A stretch of 64,000 bases of DNA from Blautia sp. BIOML-A1 (GCF_009883055.1 NZ_WWVR01000011.1:68054-132053), one strand, 5' to 3'. Counted from the first letter of the stretch, positions 26,168 to 35,485 are shown. Notes: a model not told the origin generated them from the sequence alone. Translations and numbers: made by a program.

Positions 26168-27020
26168 TAAGAAGATAAAAATAAATGAGTGGCCGAGGCA
26201 TGGAATTCAGGCATTGTGGGCGGCACTTACAAACAGTCATGTTTCCGGATTTGTGACTGGAAAGATTTATACCGGAAAATTGAAAAATGTATGTGTTCCG
26301 GGGCTGAACTGCTATTCCTGCCCCGGGGCCACAGGTGCCTGTCCTATTGGTTCCTTTCAGGCAGTGATCGGCAGCTGGAATTTCAAAATGGCATATTATA
26401 TAGTTGGATTTCTGATTTTTATCGGAGCTCTGCTGGGAAGACTTGTCTGTGGATTCCTCTGTCCGTTTGGACTGATCCAGGATCTTTTGAATAAGATTCC
26501 TTTTCCCAAAAAGATTCGGACATTCAGGGGAGATAAGCTGCTTCGTAAACTGAAATATGTGATTCTTCTGGTGTTTGTAGTTTTGATGCCATTATTTGTG
26601 GTGGATATTATGGGGCAGGGCTCCCCTTATTTCTGTAAGCTGATCTGTCCGGCAGGTACGCTGGAAGGCGGGCTTCCACTGGTGCTTTTGAATAAATCCA
26701 TGCGCAGTGCAGTGGGATGGCTCTATGTGTGGAAGAATACGATCCTGGTGATCACAATCATACTCTCCATTATCATTTATCGGCCGTTCTGTAAATATAT
26801 CTGTCCGTTGGGTGCTTTTTATTCTGTATTTAATAAAGTTTCTGTTTTCCGTTATCGAGTGGATGCAGAAAAATGCGTTCACTGTGGAAAATGTGCAAAA
26901 GCATGTCAGATGGAAGTAAATCCGGTGGAAAACCCGAACAGCTTAGAATGTATTCGCTGTGGAAGATGTAAAAAGATCTGTCCGACACAGGCAATTCAGT
27001 GTGGGACAAAAAGAAAATAA
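26154..27020 (+). CDS. Membrane 4Fe-4S ferredoxin-like protein (NapH/YccM type)
   Basis: 288 aa, starting at TTG with GGAG five bases upstream, inside the end of the preceding gene. It has four to five membrane segments, membrane-proximal Cys pairs (CGFLCPFGLI and CKYICPLGAFY) typical of NapH-like quinol-linked proteins, a further CKLICPAGT, and two C-terminal ferredoxin motifs (CVHCGKCAKAC and CIRCGRCKKIC). It probably feeds electrons from inside the cell to the exported TlpA thioredoxin through the small CXXC protein. No terminal reductase is encoded nearby. Confidence 0.87.
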   Translation: MELDNKKIKINEWPRHGIQALWAALTNSHVSGFVTGKIYTGKLKNVCVPGLNCYSCPGATGACPIGSFQAVIGSWNFKMAYYIVGFLIFIGALLGRLVCGFLCPFGLIQDLLNKIPFPKKIRTFRGDKLLRKLKYVILLVFVVLMPLFVVDIMGQGSPYFCKLICPAGTLEGGLPLVLLNKSMRSAVGWLYVWKNTILVITIILSIIIYRPFCKYICPLGAFYSVFNKVSVFRYRVDAEKCVHCGKCAKACQMEVNPVENPNSLECIRCGRCKKICPTQAIQCGTKRK

Positions 27021-27064
27021 AATTTTTATATGGGCTTAATATCAGATGATAATCAATATTAAGC

Positions 27065-27092
27065 TTGTATAACTTCTTTTTTGGTATATAAT
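27065..27092 (+). promoter_or_regulatory. ktrB: Promoter of ktrBA
   Basis: TTGTAT (27065-27070), a 16-bp spacer and consensus TATAAT (27087-27092). A hairpin with arms GCTTAATAT (27034-27042) and ATATTAAGC (27056-27064) directly precedes it and could end upstream transcription. No c-di-AMP riboswitch was recognised in the 31-base leader. Confidence 0.6.
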
Positions 27093-27123
27093 ACTATTAA
27101 AATCAAAAAAGAGGAGATTAGTT

Positions 27124-28455
27124 ATGCCAGAAAAACATAAAAGAAAACATCTGACATCCTTTCAGATGATTATTTTAGGTTTTGCAGGAGTGATTCTTTT
27201 GGGATCACTCCTGCTTATGTTACCCGTCTCATCTGCGGAGAGAGTTGTAACGCCATTTGATCAGGCACTTTTTACTTCAACTTCTGCTGTATGTGTGACG
27301 GGTCTTGTTGTGCAGGACACAGGAAGCTACTGGTCAGGTTTTGGACAGGCAGTGATATTGCTGCTTATACAGACAGGCGGCCTGGGAGTTGTAACGGTTG
27401 CCGTTTCGGTGTTTATGCTGTCAGGACGAAAGATATCACTGATGCAGCGAAGTACCATGCAGGATGCCATCTCAGCACCAAAAGTCGGTGGTATTGTCCG
27501 CCTGACAAAGTTTATTCTGAGAGGAACGTTTCTGATCGAAGGAATTGGTGCGGTTTTGCTTCTTCCGGTATTTTGCCGTGATTTTGGAATAAAAGGTATA
27601 TGGATGTCGATTTTTCATTCCATATCGGCCTTTTGTAATGCGGGATTTGATATACTTGGTACCGCAGATAACACTTTTGTATCACTGAGTGGTTATGCTG
27701 GAAATTTCTGGTTAAATATAGTGATTATGCTTCTGATTATCATTGGTGGCATTGGTTTTCTTACATGGGATGATGTTTATACGAATAAACGCCGATTTAA
27801 ACGTTATCGTATGCAGAGCAAGATTATTCTGTTAACGACCGCAATCCTGATTTTTGTCCCGGCGATCTTCTTTTTTGTCTGTGACTTTGGACAGGTATCG
27901 ATTGGGAAACGGACGCTGTTATCGCTTTTTCAGTCTGTAACGACAAGAACGGCTGGTTTTAATACCGCAGATCTGTCATCGATGACTGAGGCAGGACAGG
28001 CGATCATGATACTTCTTATGCTGATCGGAGGATCACCAAGTTCTACAGCAGGTGGTATGAAGACAACGACAGCGGCAGCCCTGCTTTTGAACGCATTTGC
28101 GACATTTCGAAGTCGTGAGGATGCGGGTGCTTTTGGAAGAAGATTCGACGGTCAGGTAATAAAAAATGCCGCAACGATAGCAATGCTGTACTTTGTATTG
28201 TTTTTCTTTGGAGGAATAACCATCAGTGTTTATGAAGGGCTTTCATTACAGCTTTGTCTGTATGAGGCTGCTTCAGCAGTAGGAACCGTAGGACTTACTC
28301 TGGGAATCACACCGGGGCTTCATATTCTGTCACGACTGATACTGATTGTGCTTATGTATCTGGGACGTGTAGGAGGACTGACCCTGATCTATGCAGTATT
28401 ATCCAGAAGAAATATGAATGCCAAAATGCCATTGGAAAAAATAACAGTTGGATAG
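27124..28455 (+). CDS. ktrB: Potassium uptake channel subunit KtrB (TrkH family)
   Basis: 443 aa with about eight to ten membrane helices and the four SKT-family pore loops: TSTSAVCVTGL, HSISAFCNAGFD, TTRTAGFNTAD, and AASAVGTVGLTLG. The conserved Gly of each filter is present. It forms a homodimeric K+ channel gated by KtrA. GAGGAG precedes the start. It is followed at 13 bp by ktrA. Confidence 0.95.
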   Translation: MPEKHKRKHLTSFQMIILGFAGVILLGSLLLMLPVSSAERVVTPFDQALFTSTSAVCVTGLVVQDTGSYWSGFGQAVILLLIQTGGLGVVTVAVSVFMLSGRKISLMQRSTMQDAISAPKVGGIVRLTKFILRGTFLIEGIGAVLLLPVFCRDFGIKGIWMSIFHSISAFCNAGFDILGTADNTFVSLSGYAGNFWLNIVIMLLIIIGGIGFLTWDDVYTNKRRFKRYRMQSKIILLTTAILIFVPAIFFFVCDFGQVSIGKRTLLSLFQSVTTRTAGFNTADLSSMTEAGQAIMILLMLIGGSPSSTAGGMKTTTAAALLLNAFATFRSREDAGAFGRRFDGQVIKNAATIAMLYFVLFFFGGITISVYEGLSLQLCLYEAASAVGTVGLTLGITPGLHILSRLILIVLMYLGRVGGLTLIYAVLSRRNMNAKMPLEKITVG

Positions 28456-28468
28456 AAGAGGAGATAGA

Positions 28469-29116
28469 ATGAAGAATATTTTACTTATTGGTCTTGGACG
28501 ATTTGGAAAACATATTGCAATGCAGCTGAATGAAATGGGACACGAAATCATGGCAGTGGATATCAATGAGGAGCGAGTCAACAGAATCCTTCCTTTTGTC
28601 ACCAACGCCCAGATTGGAGACAGTACAGATGCCAGTTTCCTGGAATCACTGGGAATAGGAAATTTTGATATCTGCTTTGTTACCATTGGAGGCAGTTTTC
28701 AGAATTCGCTTGAGACAACATCATTATTAAAAGAACTGGGAGCAAATCTGGTAATTTCCCGGGCAGAGCGTGACGTACAGGAAAAATTCCTTTTACGGAA
28801 TGGTGCAGACAGAGTCGTTTATCCTGAAAAACAGGTGGCAAAATGGTCATCTATCCGTTATGCGGATGATCATATCCTTGACTATATGGAAGTAGATGCG
28901 TCTCATGCGATCTTTGAAGTAGCAATCCCAGATGAATGGATTGGAAGATCTGTTGGAGAACTGGATATTCGAAGAAGATATAATATAAATATTCTTGCAG
29001 TAAAAAAAGAAAGAGAAGTCAGTGTGACAATTTCTGTAGATACAGTTCTTGAAGCTGACAGTACGCTTCTGGTTCTTGGAGATTATAAAGCAATTCAGAA
29101 ATTTTTCCACATCTGA
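28469..29116 (+). CDS. ktrA: Potassium uptake gating subunit KtrA
   Basis: 215 aa from MKNILLIGLGRFGKH with GAGGAG upstream; a TTG at 28448 is less likely. An RCK_N (TrkA-N) nucleotide-binding domain has the Rossmann glycines GLGRFGKHIA and acidic VDINEE. A C-terminal RCK_C domain follows from about residue 135. KtrA rings bind ATP/ADP and c-di-AMP in relatives and control KtrB. It is cytosolic and membrane-associated. Confidence 0.94.
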   Translation: MKNILLIGLGRFGKHIAMQLNEMGHEIMAVDINEERVNRILPFVTNAQIGDSTDASFLESLGIGNFDICFVTIGGSFQNSLETTSLLKELGANLVISRAERDVQEKFLLRNGADRVVYPEKQVAKWSSIRYADDHILDYMEVDASHAIFEVAIPDEWIGRSVGELDIRRRYNINILAVKKEREVSVTISVDTVLEADSTLLVLGDYKAIQKFFHI

Positions 29117-29169
29117 TAACAGTGCATTAATAGACAGGTGAAAGAAGTGATTTTTAGGAGGAGAGAGGC

Positions 29170-30054
29170 ATGATTTTTGGAATGACATATTTTCAGATAT
29201 GCCTGTATTTTCTGGTTTATTCTTTTGGCGGCTGGGTTGTTGAAGTTATTTTTCATGCGGTAGCACTTGGAAAGGTTATAAACCGAGGATTTTTGAACGG
29301 ACCGGTATGCCCTGTGTATGGATTCGGAGTGCTTTCTGTGTTTGCCATGCTCAATACGATTCAGAGTGGCGGACATCAGATGAATGATGCAATGATCTTT
29401 CTGTTTGGAATTATCCTTGCAACGGCAGTGGAGCTGATCGCCGGCTGGCTGCTGGATGTATGTTTTCATGCGAGATGGTGGGACTATTCAGATAAGCCGT
29501 TCAATTTCCACGGATATATCTGTCTGGAGTTTTCGCTGATCTGGGGACTTGCGATCGTTATGGTAGTAAAGTTTTTTCAGAAATATGTAGAAAGTCAGGC
29601 ATCCCATACCCCGGCAACCTGGGAGTGGATCGTAATAGCTGTTTTATACGCAGTGTATCTGACAGACTTTATTGTGACGGTAGCAGTTATCCGTGGTCTT
29701 AACAAGAAGCTTACCCGACTGGACAAGGTTCGTTCCGATCTGAGAATTGTGAGTGACAGACTCAGTGATACTTTGGCTACGACAACGATTGAGACTGCGC
29801 AGAAAGTTGGAGAAGGAAAGGTTCAGGCATCCCTTGCGAGGGCAGAATTCCGTGATGCAACCGCAGCACAGAAAGAAAAATCCATCGAAATGCTCCGAGT
29901 GAAGAGAGCAGAGCTCCAGGCACAGTTTGATGAGCTTTCCAATTCTATCACCAACCATACGATCGTTGGTCAGGGGCGTATCATCAAGGCTTTCCCTAAG
30001 ATGAAACACAGAGACTACTCGGAACTGATCCAGGAGCTGAAGAAAAGACTGTAA
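29170..30054 (+). CDS. DUF1113-type putative ABC transporter permease
   Basis: 294 aa. Five or so membrane segments in the first 165 residues include FGGWVVEVIFHAVALGKVINRGFLNGPVCPVYGFG, cited here only as the conserved region at residues 19-55, typical of the family (PF06541). The C-terminal 110 residues form a predicted coiled coil (about 185-270). GGAGGAGAGAGGC precedes the start. No ATPase is encoded nearby, and the family function is not established. It may be co-transcribed with ktrA (53-bp gap). Confidence 0.8.
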   Translation: MIFGMTYFQICLYFLVYSFGGWVVEVIFHAVALGKVINRGFLNGPVCPVYGFGVLSVFAMLNTIQSGGHQMNDAMIFLFGIILATAVELIAGWLLDVCFHARWWDYSDKPFNFHGYICLEFSLIWGLAIVMVVKFFQKYVESQASHTPATWEWIVIAVLYAVYLTDFIVTVAVIRGLNKKLTRLDKVRSDLRIVSDRLSDTLATTTIETAQKVGEGKVQASLARAEFRDATAAQKEKSIEMLRVKRAELQAQFDELSNSITNHTIVGQGRIIKAFPKMKHRDYSELIQELKKRL

Positions 30055-30060
30055 TTGGTT

Positions 30061-30750
30061 TTATTTTTCTATCATCTGAATCCTTTTACGGTTATAAACC
30101 AGATGCAGATACATGGCATCCTGTGCCCGGAGTGGGTCATGGGATGCTATGGCATCCGCAATCTCACGGTGAGTTTCTATGGTTTCATCATGCAGGGTTC
30201 CGCCGGTTGTTTCAACAAAGAGAGGAATAGAACTGTTGATCACAGGAATCAGTCGTGGAACCACAACGTTCTTACTGCTCATAGCGATCGCTGTATGGAA
30301 TTCGATATCTTTTTGCGTGTGATCCTTATGAGTTTTTAATAATTTTTCAACTTCATCGCAGAGTGCGGTGATTTTTTTTATGTCTTTTTCGTCGGCATGT
30401 GTGGCGGCCATCGCTGCAATAGAAGGCTCGAGGAGAAAGCGTACTTCCAGGAGGTCATTAATCAGCTTCTGTTTGTTGCCGATAAAAGTAAAGCCCAGCG
30501 GATCTTCCACCATTCCGGGTGAAGAGGCAATGTAGGTACCGGAACCCTGACGGATCGTAACAATATTGCGGGAGGCGAGAAGCTTCATAGCTTCACGGAC
30601 AGAACTTCTTCCAGCGTTCAGACGCTCAGACAGAATGGTTTCATTAGGTAATTTATCTCCTGGCTGCAGATTCTCTTCTAAAATAAGTTCAATAATGTCT
30701 TCAGATATTTTTTGAGGAAGACTTTTCTCTTCAGATGACAGATTCATCAT
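30061..30750 (-). CDS. FadR-subfamily GntR transcriptional regulator
   Basis: 229 aa. The N-terminal winged helix (residues 12-75) has SERLNAGRSSVREAMKLLASRNIVTIRQGSGTYIAS-type recognition segments, seen at about 42-78. The C-terminal FCD domain (about 95-220) has metal-ligand positions including FHTAI and the THREI segment. It is divergent from the gluconate operon and probably represses it, with gluconate or a KDG-type acid as inducer. Repeated CAGATGAAT motifs in the intergenic region are candidate sites. Confidence 0.9.
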   Translation of the reverse strand: MMNLSSEEKSLPQKISEDIIELILEENLQPGDKLPNETILSERLNAGRSSVREAMKLLASRNIVTIRQGSGTYIASSPGMVEDPLGFTFIGNKQKLINDLLEVRFLLEPSIAAMAATHADEKDIKKITALCDEVEKLLKTHKDHTQKDIEFHTAIAMSSKNVVVPRLIPVINSSIPLFVETTGGTLHDETIETHREIADAIASHDPLRAQDAMYLHLVYNRKRIQMIEK

Positions 30751-30905
30751 ATGATTTACCTCATTTCTAATAGATGTAATTCTTTCTTTCCATGATAATG
30801 TTTTTCAATTCCAATGTCAAAATGCTAAAATGCACAAAAATAAATACAAAATTTTAGATAAAATTCCAGTATTGCGTTTTTTGAAAAGAGAATATATGAT
30901 AAATA

Positions 30906-31012
30906 CATCAGATGAATTCTAGGAAAAATACCTAAAATATCAAAGAAAAGCATAAAAAACAACAAAATAGGTCAGATGAATTCACGAGAGAAACGTAAAA
31001 CATCAGATGAAT
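30906..31012. promoter_or_regulatory. Three CAGATGAAT direct repeats, candidate FadR-type operators
   Basis: CATCAGATGAATT (30906-30918), GTCAGATGAATT (30971-30982) and CATCAGATGAAT (31001-31012) occur in the 281-bp divergent region. An inverted ATTCATC also covers the regulator's start (30743-30749). The last copy is 20 bp before the gntP start. Confidence 0.55.
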
Positions 31013-31031
31013 CAAGGAGGTTAAAGGAAAA

Positions 31032-32387
31032 ATGGAAGAAACAACTTTTGCGGCGGATCCGATGAGACTGATGATCGCTGCTGCGGTAGGAATTGTAATC
31101 CTGCTGATACTGATCATCAAATTTAAGCTTCACCCGGTTCTGTCAATGATGATTTCTGCCATCATCATCGGAGCAGGAGCTGGAATGCCGCTTACGATGA
31201 TCTCAGACACGGTAGAAAAAGGTGTTGGAAAGACATTGCAGGGAATCGCACTTCTGGTAGGACTGGGTTCCATGTTTGGTGGAATTCTGGAAGTAAGTGG
31301 AGGTGCCCAGAGAATAGCGGAGACTCTGATTGGTAAATTCGGTCAGAAGAAAGCCGGATGGGCACTTGGACTCACAGGACTTGTCATTGGTACAACGGTA
31401 TTCTTTGAGGCTGGTGTTGTGGTACTGATTCCGCTGGTATTCAGTGTTGCAAAACAGACCAAAAAATCTACATTGTATTATGCAATCCCACTTCTTTCAG
31501 GTCTGGCAAGTGGATATGCGTTTGTCCCACCGTCTGCAGGATCCGTACTTGTGGCAAATGCACTTGGTGTGAATCTGGGAACCATGATCATGGTAGGAGT
31601 TCCAACAGCACTGATCTGTATGATGGTTTCAGGAATCTTCTGGGGAAGCTTTATTGGTAACAAAATCCATACAGAGCTTCCGGCAAATGTGGAAGAGATC
31701 AAAGATGATGGAAAAGAACTCCCACCTTTTGGACTGGTCCTGGGAGTGATTCTGATTCCGCTTGTTCTGATCCTTCTCAGTACTTTATCAAAATACATGC
31801 CGCTTCCGGCGGGCGTTCAGGATGTTCTTGGATTTATCGGAAAACCATTCCTGGCATTAACAATCGCAACTCTCGCATCCATGTATTTTCTGGGAATTAA
31901 AAGAGGATTTACCGGTGCACAGTTGAAGAAGATTCTGGATCATTCACTCAGACCGGTTGGTATGATCCTTCTGGTAATCGCCAGCGGTGGAGTGATCCGA
32001 TGGATGCTTCAGGATTCCGGTCTTGGAAACATTATCGGACCAGTACTGGAGAAGAGTGGTCTTCCATTGATCCTGATCGCATTTCTGATTGCACTTCTGG
32101 TCAGAGCATCTGTAGGAAGTTCCATCGTAGCAATGACAATGGCATCCGGAATTATGGCAACTATGCCGGCAGTAATGGATACGAGTATGATCTACAGAGC
32201 TGCGATGTGCTGCGCAATCTGTGGTGGAGCAACAGCACTGAGTCATGTAAATGATGCAGGATTCTGGCTGGTAACATCTTTCCTTGAGATTGATGAAAAG
32301 ACAACCCTGAAATCCTGGACGATTATGGAGACCTTAATCGGTGTTACGGCACTTATTGTAAGCTTTATTGTTTCAATCTTTGCATAG
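31032..32387 (+). CDS. gntP: Gluconate:H+ symporter, GntP family
   Basis: 451 aa with about 12 membrane segments. GntP-family features include FGGILEVSGGAQRIAETL, the EAGVVVLIPLVF segment near 120, and ASVGSSIVAMTMASGIM near 355. It imports gluconate or related sugar acids with protons. AAGGAGG lies upstream. It heads the operon with the HPr-like, dehydratase, kinase and aldolase genes, which together degrade the imported acid. Confidence 0.93.
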   Translation: MEETTFAADPMRLMIAAAVGIVILLILIIKFKLHPVLSMMISAIIIGAGAGMPLTMISDTVEKGVGKTLQGIALLVGLGSMFGGILEVSGGAQRIAETLIGKFGQKKAGWALGLTGLVIGTTVFFEAGVVVLIPLVFSVAKQTKKSTLYYAIPLLSGLASGYAFVPPSAGSVLVANALGVNLGTMIMVGVPTALICMMVSGIFWGSFIGNKIHTELPANVEEIKDDGKELPPFGLVLGVILIPLVLILLSTLSKYMPLPAGVQDVLGFIGKPFLALTIATLASMYFLGIKRGFTGAQLKKILDHSLRPVGMILLVIASGGVIRWMLQDSGLGNIIGPVLEKSGLPLILIAFLIALLVRASVGSSIVAMTMASGIMATMPAVMDTSMIYRAAMCCAICGGATALSHVNDAGFWLVTSFLEIDEKTTLKSWTIMETLIGVTALIVSFIVSIFA

Positions 32388-32400
32388 GAGGCAGAGCACA

Positions 32401-32637
32401 ATGATAAAGATACCGGTTTACCTAAGAGATATGTATGATGCAAAGCATTTAGTACAGGCGGCATCTGGCTGTAAGAAAGATGTAGACCTGATTTGTGGAA
32501 GATATATTGTAGATGCAAAATCGATGCTGGGTGTGTTCAGTTTACCGACATTTGATACGGTAGAACTTGGAGTAGAAGAAGAGGACGAAGAGAAGCTCAG
32601 AGAAACACTGGAAAGTTTAAATCTTATCAGAGAATAA
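32401..32637 (+). CDS. HPr-like protein lacking the active-site histidine
   Basis: 78 aa. Aligned by eye to HPr, LVQAAS and DAKSMLGVFSL match the helix-1 and Ser46 regions, but the position of His15 is Asp10 and Arg17 is Tyr12. Ser41 (KSMLGV) keeps the HPr-kinase target. It therefore cannot act as a PTS phosphocarrier and resembles Crh, the regulatory HPr paralogue that serves as a CcpA corepressor. AGGAGG lies upstream and the gene sits between gntP and the dehydratase, so it may link catabolite state to this operon. Confidence 0.75.
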   Translation: MIKIPVYLRDMYDAKHLVQAASGCKKDVDLICGRYIVDAKSMLGVFSLPTFDTVELGVEEEDEEKLRETLESLNLIRE

Positions 32638-32655
32638 AAAATGGAGGAAAAAATC

Positions 32656-34401
32656 ATGCAGTTAAAAAGTCAGGAAATGAGAAAACTTGCACCGGAGCTT
32701 GATCCGCTGCGTATTGGAACCGGATGGACAAAAGAAGATCTGGGAAAAGTTCAGGTTATGGTTGAGAGTACTTATGGTGACAGTCATCCGGGAAGCGGAC
32801 ATCTGAACATCCTTGTAGAAGAGGTACGCAAAGGAATTGCAGAAGAAGGTGGATTTGGAGCACGTTACCATTGTACAGATATCTGCGACGGTGAAAGTCA
32901 GGGAACAGACGGAATCAACTACAGTCTGGCAAGCCGTGAGATGATCGCAAATATGATCGAGATTCATGCAAATGCAACACCGTTTGACGCAGGTGTATAT
33001 CTTTCAAGCTGTGATAAAGGTGTGCCGGGAAATCTGATTGGACTTGCCAGAGTAAATATCCCGTCTGTATTTGTTCCAGGTGGAACCATGAATGCCGGCC
33101 CGGAAATGCTGACTCTGGAACAGCTTGGAATGTACAGCGCAGGATTTGAACGTGGTGAAATTGATGAAGAGAAGCTTGACTGGGCAAAATGTAATGCATG
33201 CCCAAGCTGTGGAGCATGTTCCTTTATCGGAACTGCATCTACTATGCAGATCATGGCAGAGGCACTTGGCCTTGCACTTCCGGGTACAGCACTGATGCCG
33301 GCAACCAGTCCTGACCTTCTTGACTTTGCAAGAGAAGCAGGAAGACAGGCGGTAAGAATCGCACAGATGGAAAATATGCGTCCTTCTGACATTGTGACCA
33401 TGGACAGCTTTGAGAATGCAATCTTTGTGCATGCTGCAATTTCAGGAAGCACAAACTGTCTGCTCCATATTCCGGCAATTGCACATGAGTTGGGTATTGA
33501 GATTACAGGAGATACTTTTGATAAACTGCACAGAAATGCAAGATACCTTCTGGATGTACGTCCGGCAGGCCGCTGGCCGGCAGAGTGCTTCTACTATGCA
33601 GGTGGTGTACCGGCAATCATGGAAGAGATCAAAGAGCATCTTCACCTGGATGTAATGACCGTTACCGGAAAGACATTAGGAGAAAACCTGGAAGAACTGA
33701 AGAACAACGGATTTTATGAAAAATGTGATAAATGGCTTCAGGAGTTTAATAAACGTTACAACGTAAATGTTACCAAGGAAGATATTATCCGTCCGTATGA
33801 CAAAGCCATTGGAACAGATGGAAGCATTGCAGTTCTTCGTGGAAATCTTGCTCCGGAAGGTGCCGTAATCAAACACACTGCATGCCCGAAGGAAATGTTT
33901 AAATCTGTTCTTCGTGCGAGACCGTTTGACAGCGAAGAAGAATGTCTGGATGCAGTTCTGAAACATAAGGTTCAGAAGGGTGATGCAGTATTCATCCGCT
34001 ACGAAGGACCAAAGGGAAGCGGAATGCCGGAAATGTTCTATACTTCTGAGGCAATCAGCAGCGACAAAGAACTTGGAAAGAGCATTGCCCTGATCACTGA
34101 CGGACGTTTCTCAGGTGCATCTACCGGTCCGGTTATCGGACACTGCAGCCCTGAGGCTGTTGATGGAGGCCCGATCGCACTTGTTGAAGAAGGCGATCTT
34201 ATCGAAATTGATGTTATGGAAAGAAAACTGAATATCATCGGAATCGCAGGGGAGCGCAAGTCTATGGAAGAAATCGATCAGATTCTTGCAGAAAGACGTA
34301 AAAACTGGAAACCACGTGAAATGAAATACAAAAAAGGTGTACTCAGACTTTTCAGTCAGCATGCTGCAAGTCCGATGAAGGGAGCCTATCTGGAGTATTG
34401 A
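32656..34401 (+). CDS. IlvD/Edd-family dehydratase, probable D-gluconate dehydratase
   Basis: 581 aa from MQLKSQEMRKL, with GGAGG eight bases upstream; an ATG at 32641 overlaps that site. Fe-S cluster and active-site motifs are visible: SSCDKGVPGNL near 120, CNACPSCGACSFIGTASTM near 183, and DGRFSGASTGPVIGH near 480. IlvD-family enzymes dehydrate dihydroxy acids. The operon's gluconate permease, KDG kinase and KDPG aldolase indicate gluconate (or a related aldonate) to 2-keto-3-deoxygluconate rather than isoleucine/valine synthesis. Confidence 0.85.
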   Translation: MQLKSQEMRKLAPELDPLRIGTGWTKEDLGKVQVMVESTYGDSHPGSGHLNILVEEVRKGIAEEGGFGARYHCTDICDGESQGTDGINYSLASREMIANMIEIHANATPFDAGVYLSSCDKGVPGNLIGLARVNIPSVFVPGGTMNAGPEMLTLEQLGMYSAGFERGEIDEEKLDWAKCNACPSCGACSFIGTASTMQIMAEALGLALPGTALMPATSPDLLDFAREAGRQAVRIAQMENMRPSDIVTMDSFENAIFVHAAISGSTNCLLHIPAIAHELGIEITGDTFDKLHRNARYLLDVRPAGRWPAECFYYAGGVPAIMEEIKEHLHLDVMTVTGKTLGENLEELKNNGFYEKCDKWLQEFNKRYNVNVTKEDIIRPYDKAIGTDGSIAVLRGNLAPEGAVIKHTACPKEMFKSVLRARPFDSEEECLDAVLKHKVQKGDAVFIRYEGPKGSGMPEMFYTSEAISSDKELGKSIALITDGRFSGASTGPVIGHCSPEAVDGGPIALVEEGDLIEIDVMERKLNIIGIAGERKSMEEIDQILAERRKNWKPREMKYKKGVLRLFSQHAASPMKGAYLEY

Positions 34402-34403
34402 TT

Positions 34404-35456
34404 ATGAAGCATAAATTTATTACGATTGGCGAGATCATGCTTCGACTGACTCCGCCGGATTATGAAAAAATCAGAACAGCAACATCTTTTGAGGCAAGAT
34501 ACGGGGGAAGTGAGGCCAATGTGGCCCTCTCCCTTGCAAATCTTGGAGTAGATGCATCATTTTTTACAGTAGTTCCGGGAAACAGTCTTGGAAAAAGTGC
34601 TGTGCGTATGATGCGAAGCAATGATGTAAATTGTGACAGCGTAATTTATTCAACAGAGGAAGAGACACCTGCACATCGCCTTGGAACCTATTATCTGGAG
34701 ACAGGTTATGGAATTCGCCCCAGTAAAGTAGTTTATGACAGAAAACACAGCGCCTTTTCGGAGTACGACTTCAGCAAAACAGATGTAAAGAAACTTCTGG
34801 AAGGATATACATGGCTTCATTTGAGCGGTATCACTCCTGCACTTGGAAAAAGCTGCAGTGAACTGATCCTGACATGCCTGAAAACAGCAAAAGAAAACGG
34901 CATGACAGTCAGCTTTGACGGAAACTTCCGAAGCACCCTGTGGAGCTGGGAAGATGCGAGAGATTTCTGTACTCTCTGCCTTCCATATGTAGATGTTCTT
35001 TTTGGGATTGAACCATATCATATCTGGAAAAATGAAGAAGACCACAATGCTGGCGATGTAAAAGATGGTGTTCCATTCCAGCCGGACCGTGATCAGCAGG
35101 AAAAAGTTTTTAAAGCTTTTGTGGAGAGATATCCGAATATCAAATGTATTGCAAGACATGTACGTTTTGCATACAGCTGCAGTGAGAACAGTCTTTCCGC
35201 ATATCTCTGGTTAAATGGAAAAACCTATGAGAGCAAACGCCTGACGTTCCATATCCTTGACCGTGTCGGTGGTGGAGATGCTTTTGTAAGTGGCATCATC
35301 TATGCTCTGATGAACGAATATACACCAGATGATATTGTAAACTTTGGTGTTGCGGCAAGTGCAGTGAAGCACACGATCCATGGTGACGGAAATATTACCG
35401 ATGATGTTTCTCTGATCAGACATGTGATGGAAATGAATTTTGACATTAAAAGATAA
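34404..35456 (+). CDS. kdgK: 2-keto-3-deoxygluconate kinase (PfkB family)
   Basis: 350 aa from MKHKFITIGEIMLRL with TGGAG upstream. PfkB features: an N-terminal GGSEANVALSLANLG near 34 and the catalytic DRVGGGDAFVSGIIYAL near 287 with the base Asp. It phosphorylates KDG to KDPG. An extra stretch near 205-220 (KNEEDHNAGDVKDGV) is longer than in many KdgK. It lies between the dehydratase and the aldolase. Confidence 0.9.
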   Translation: MKHKFITIGEIMLRLTPPDYEKIRTATSFEARYGGSEANVALSLANLGVDASFFTVVPGNSLGKSAVRMMRSNDVNCDSVIYSTEEETPAHRLGTYYLETGYGIRPSKVVYDRKHSAFSEYDFSKTDVKKLLEGYTWLHLSGITPALGKSCSELILTCLKTAKENGMTVSFDGNFRSTLWSWEDARDFCTLCLPYVDVLFGIEPYHIWKNEEDHNAGDVKDGVPFQPDRDQQEKVFKAFVERYPNIKCIARHVRFAYSCSENSLSAYLWLNGKTYESKRLTFHILDRVGGGDAFVSGIIYALMNEYTPDDIVNFGVAASAVKHTIHGDGNITDDVSLIRHVMEMNFDIKR

Positions 35457-35485
35457 CATAGTTTTTTGAGTGAAAGGAAATTGAA

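Noticed and set aside
27021..27123. c-di-AMP riboswitch upstream of ktrB
   Set aside because: The predicted leader is only about 30 bases and shows no ydaO-type core; the region holds a hairpin and a promoter.
32656..34401. Dihydroxy-acid dehydratase of branched-chain amino acid synthesis
   Set aside because: Family membership fits, but the gene lies between gluconate permease and KDG kinase/KDPG aldolase genes, which points to sugar-acid dehydration.
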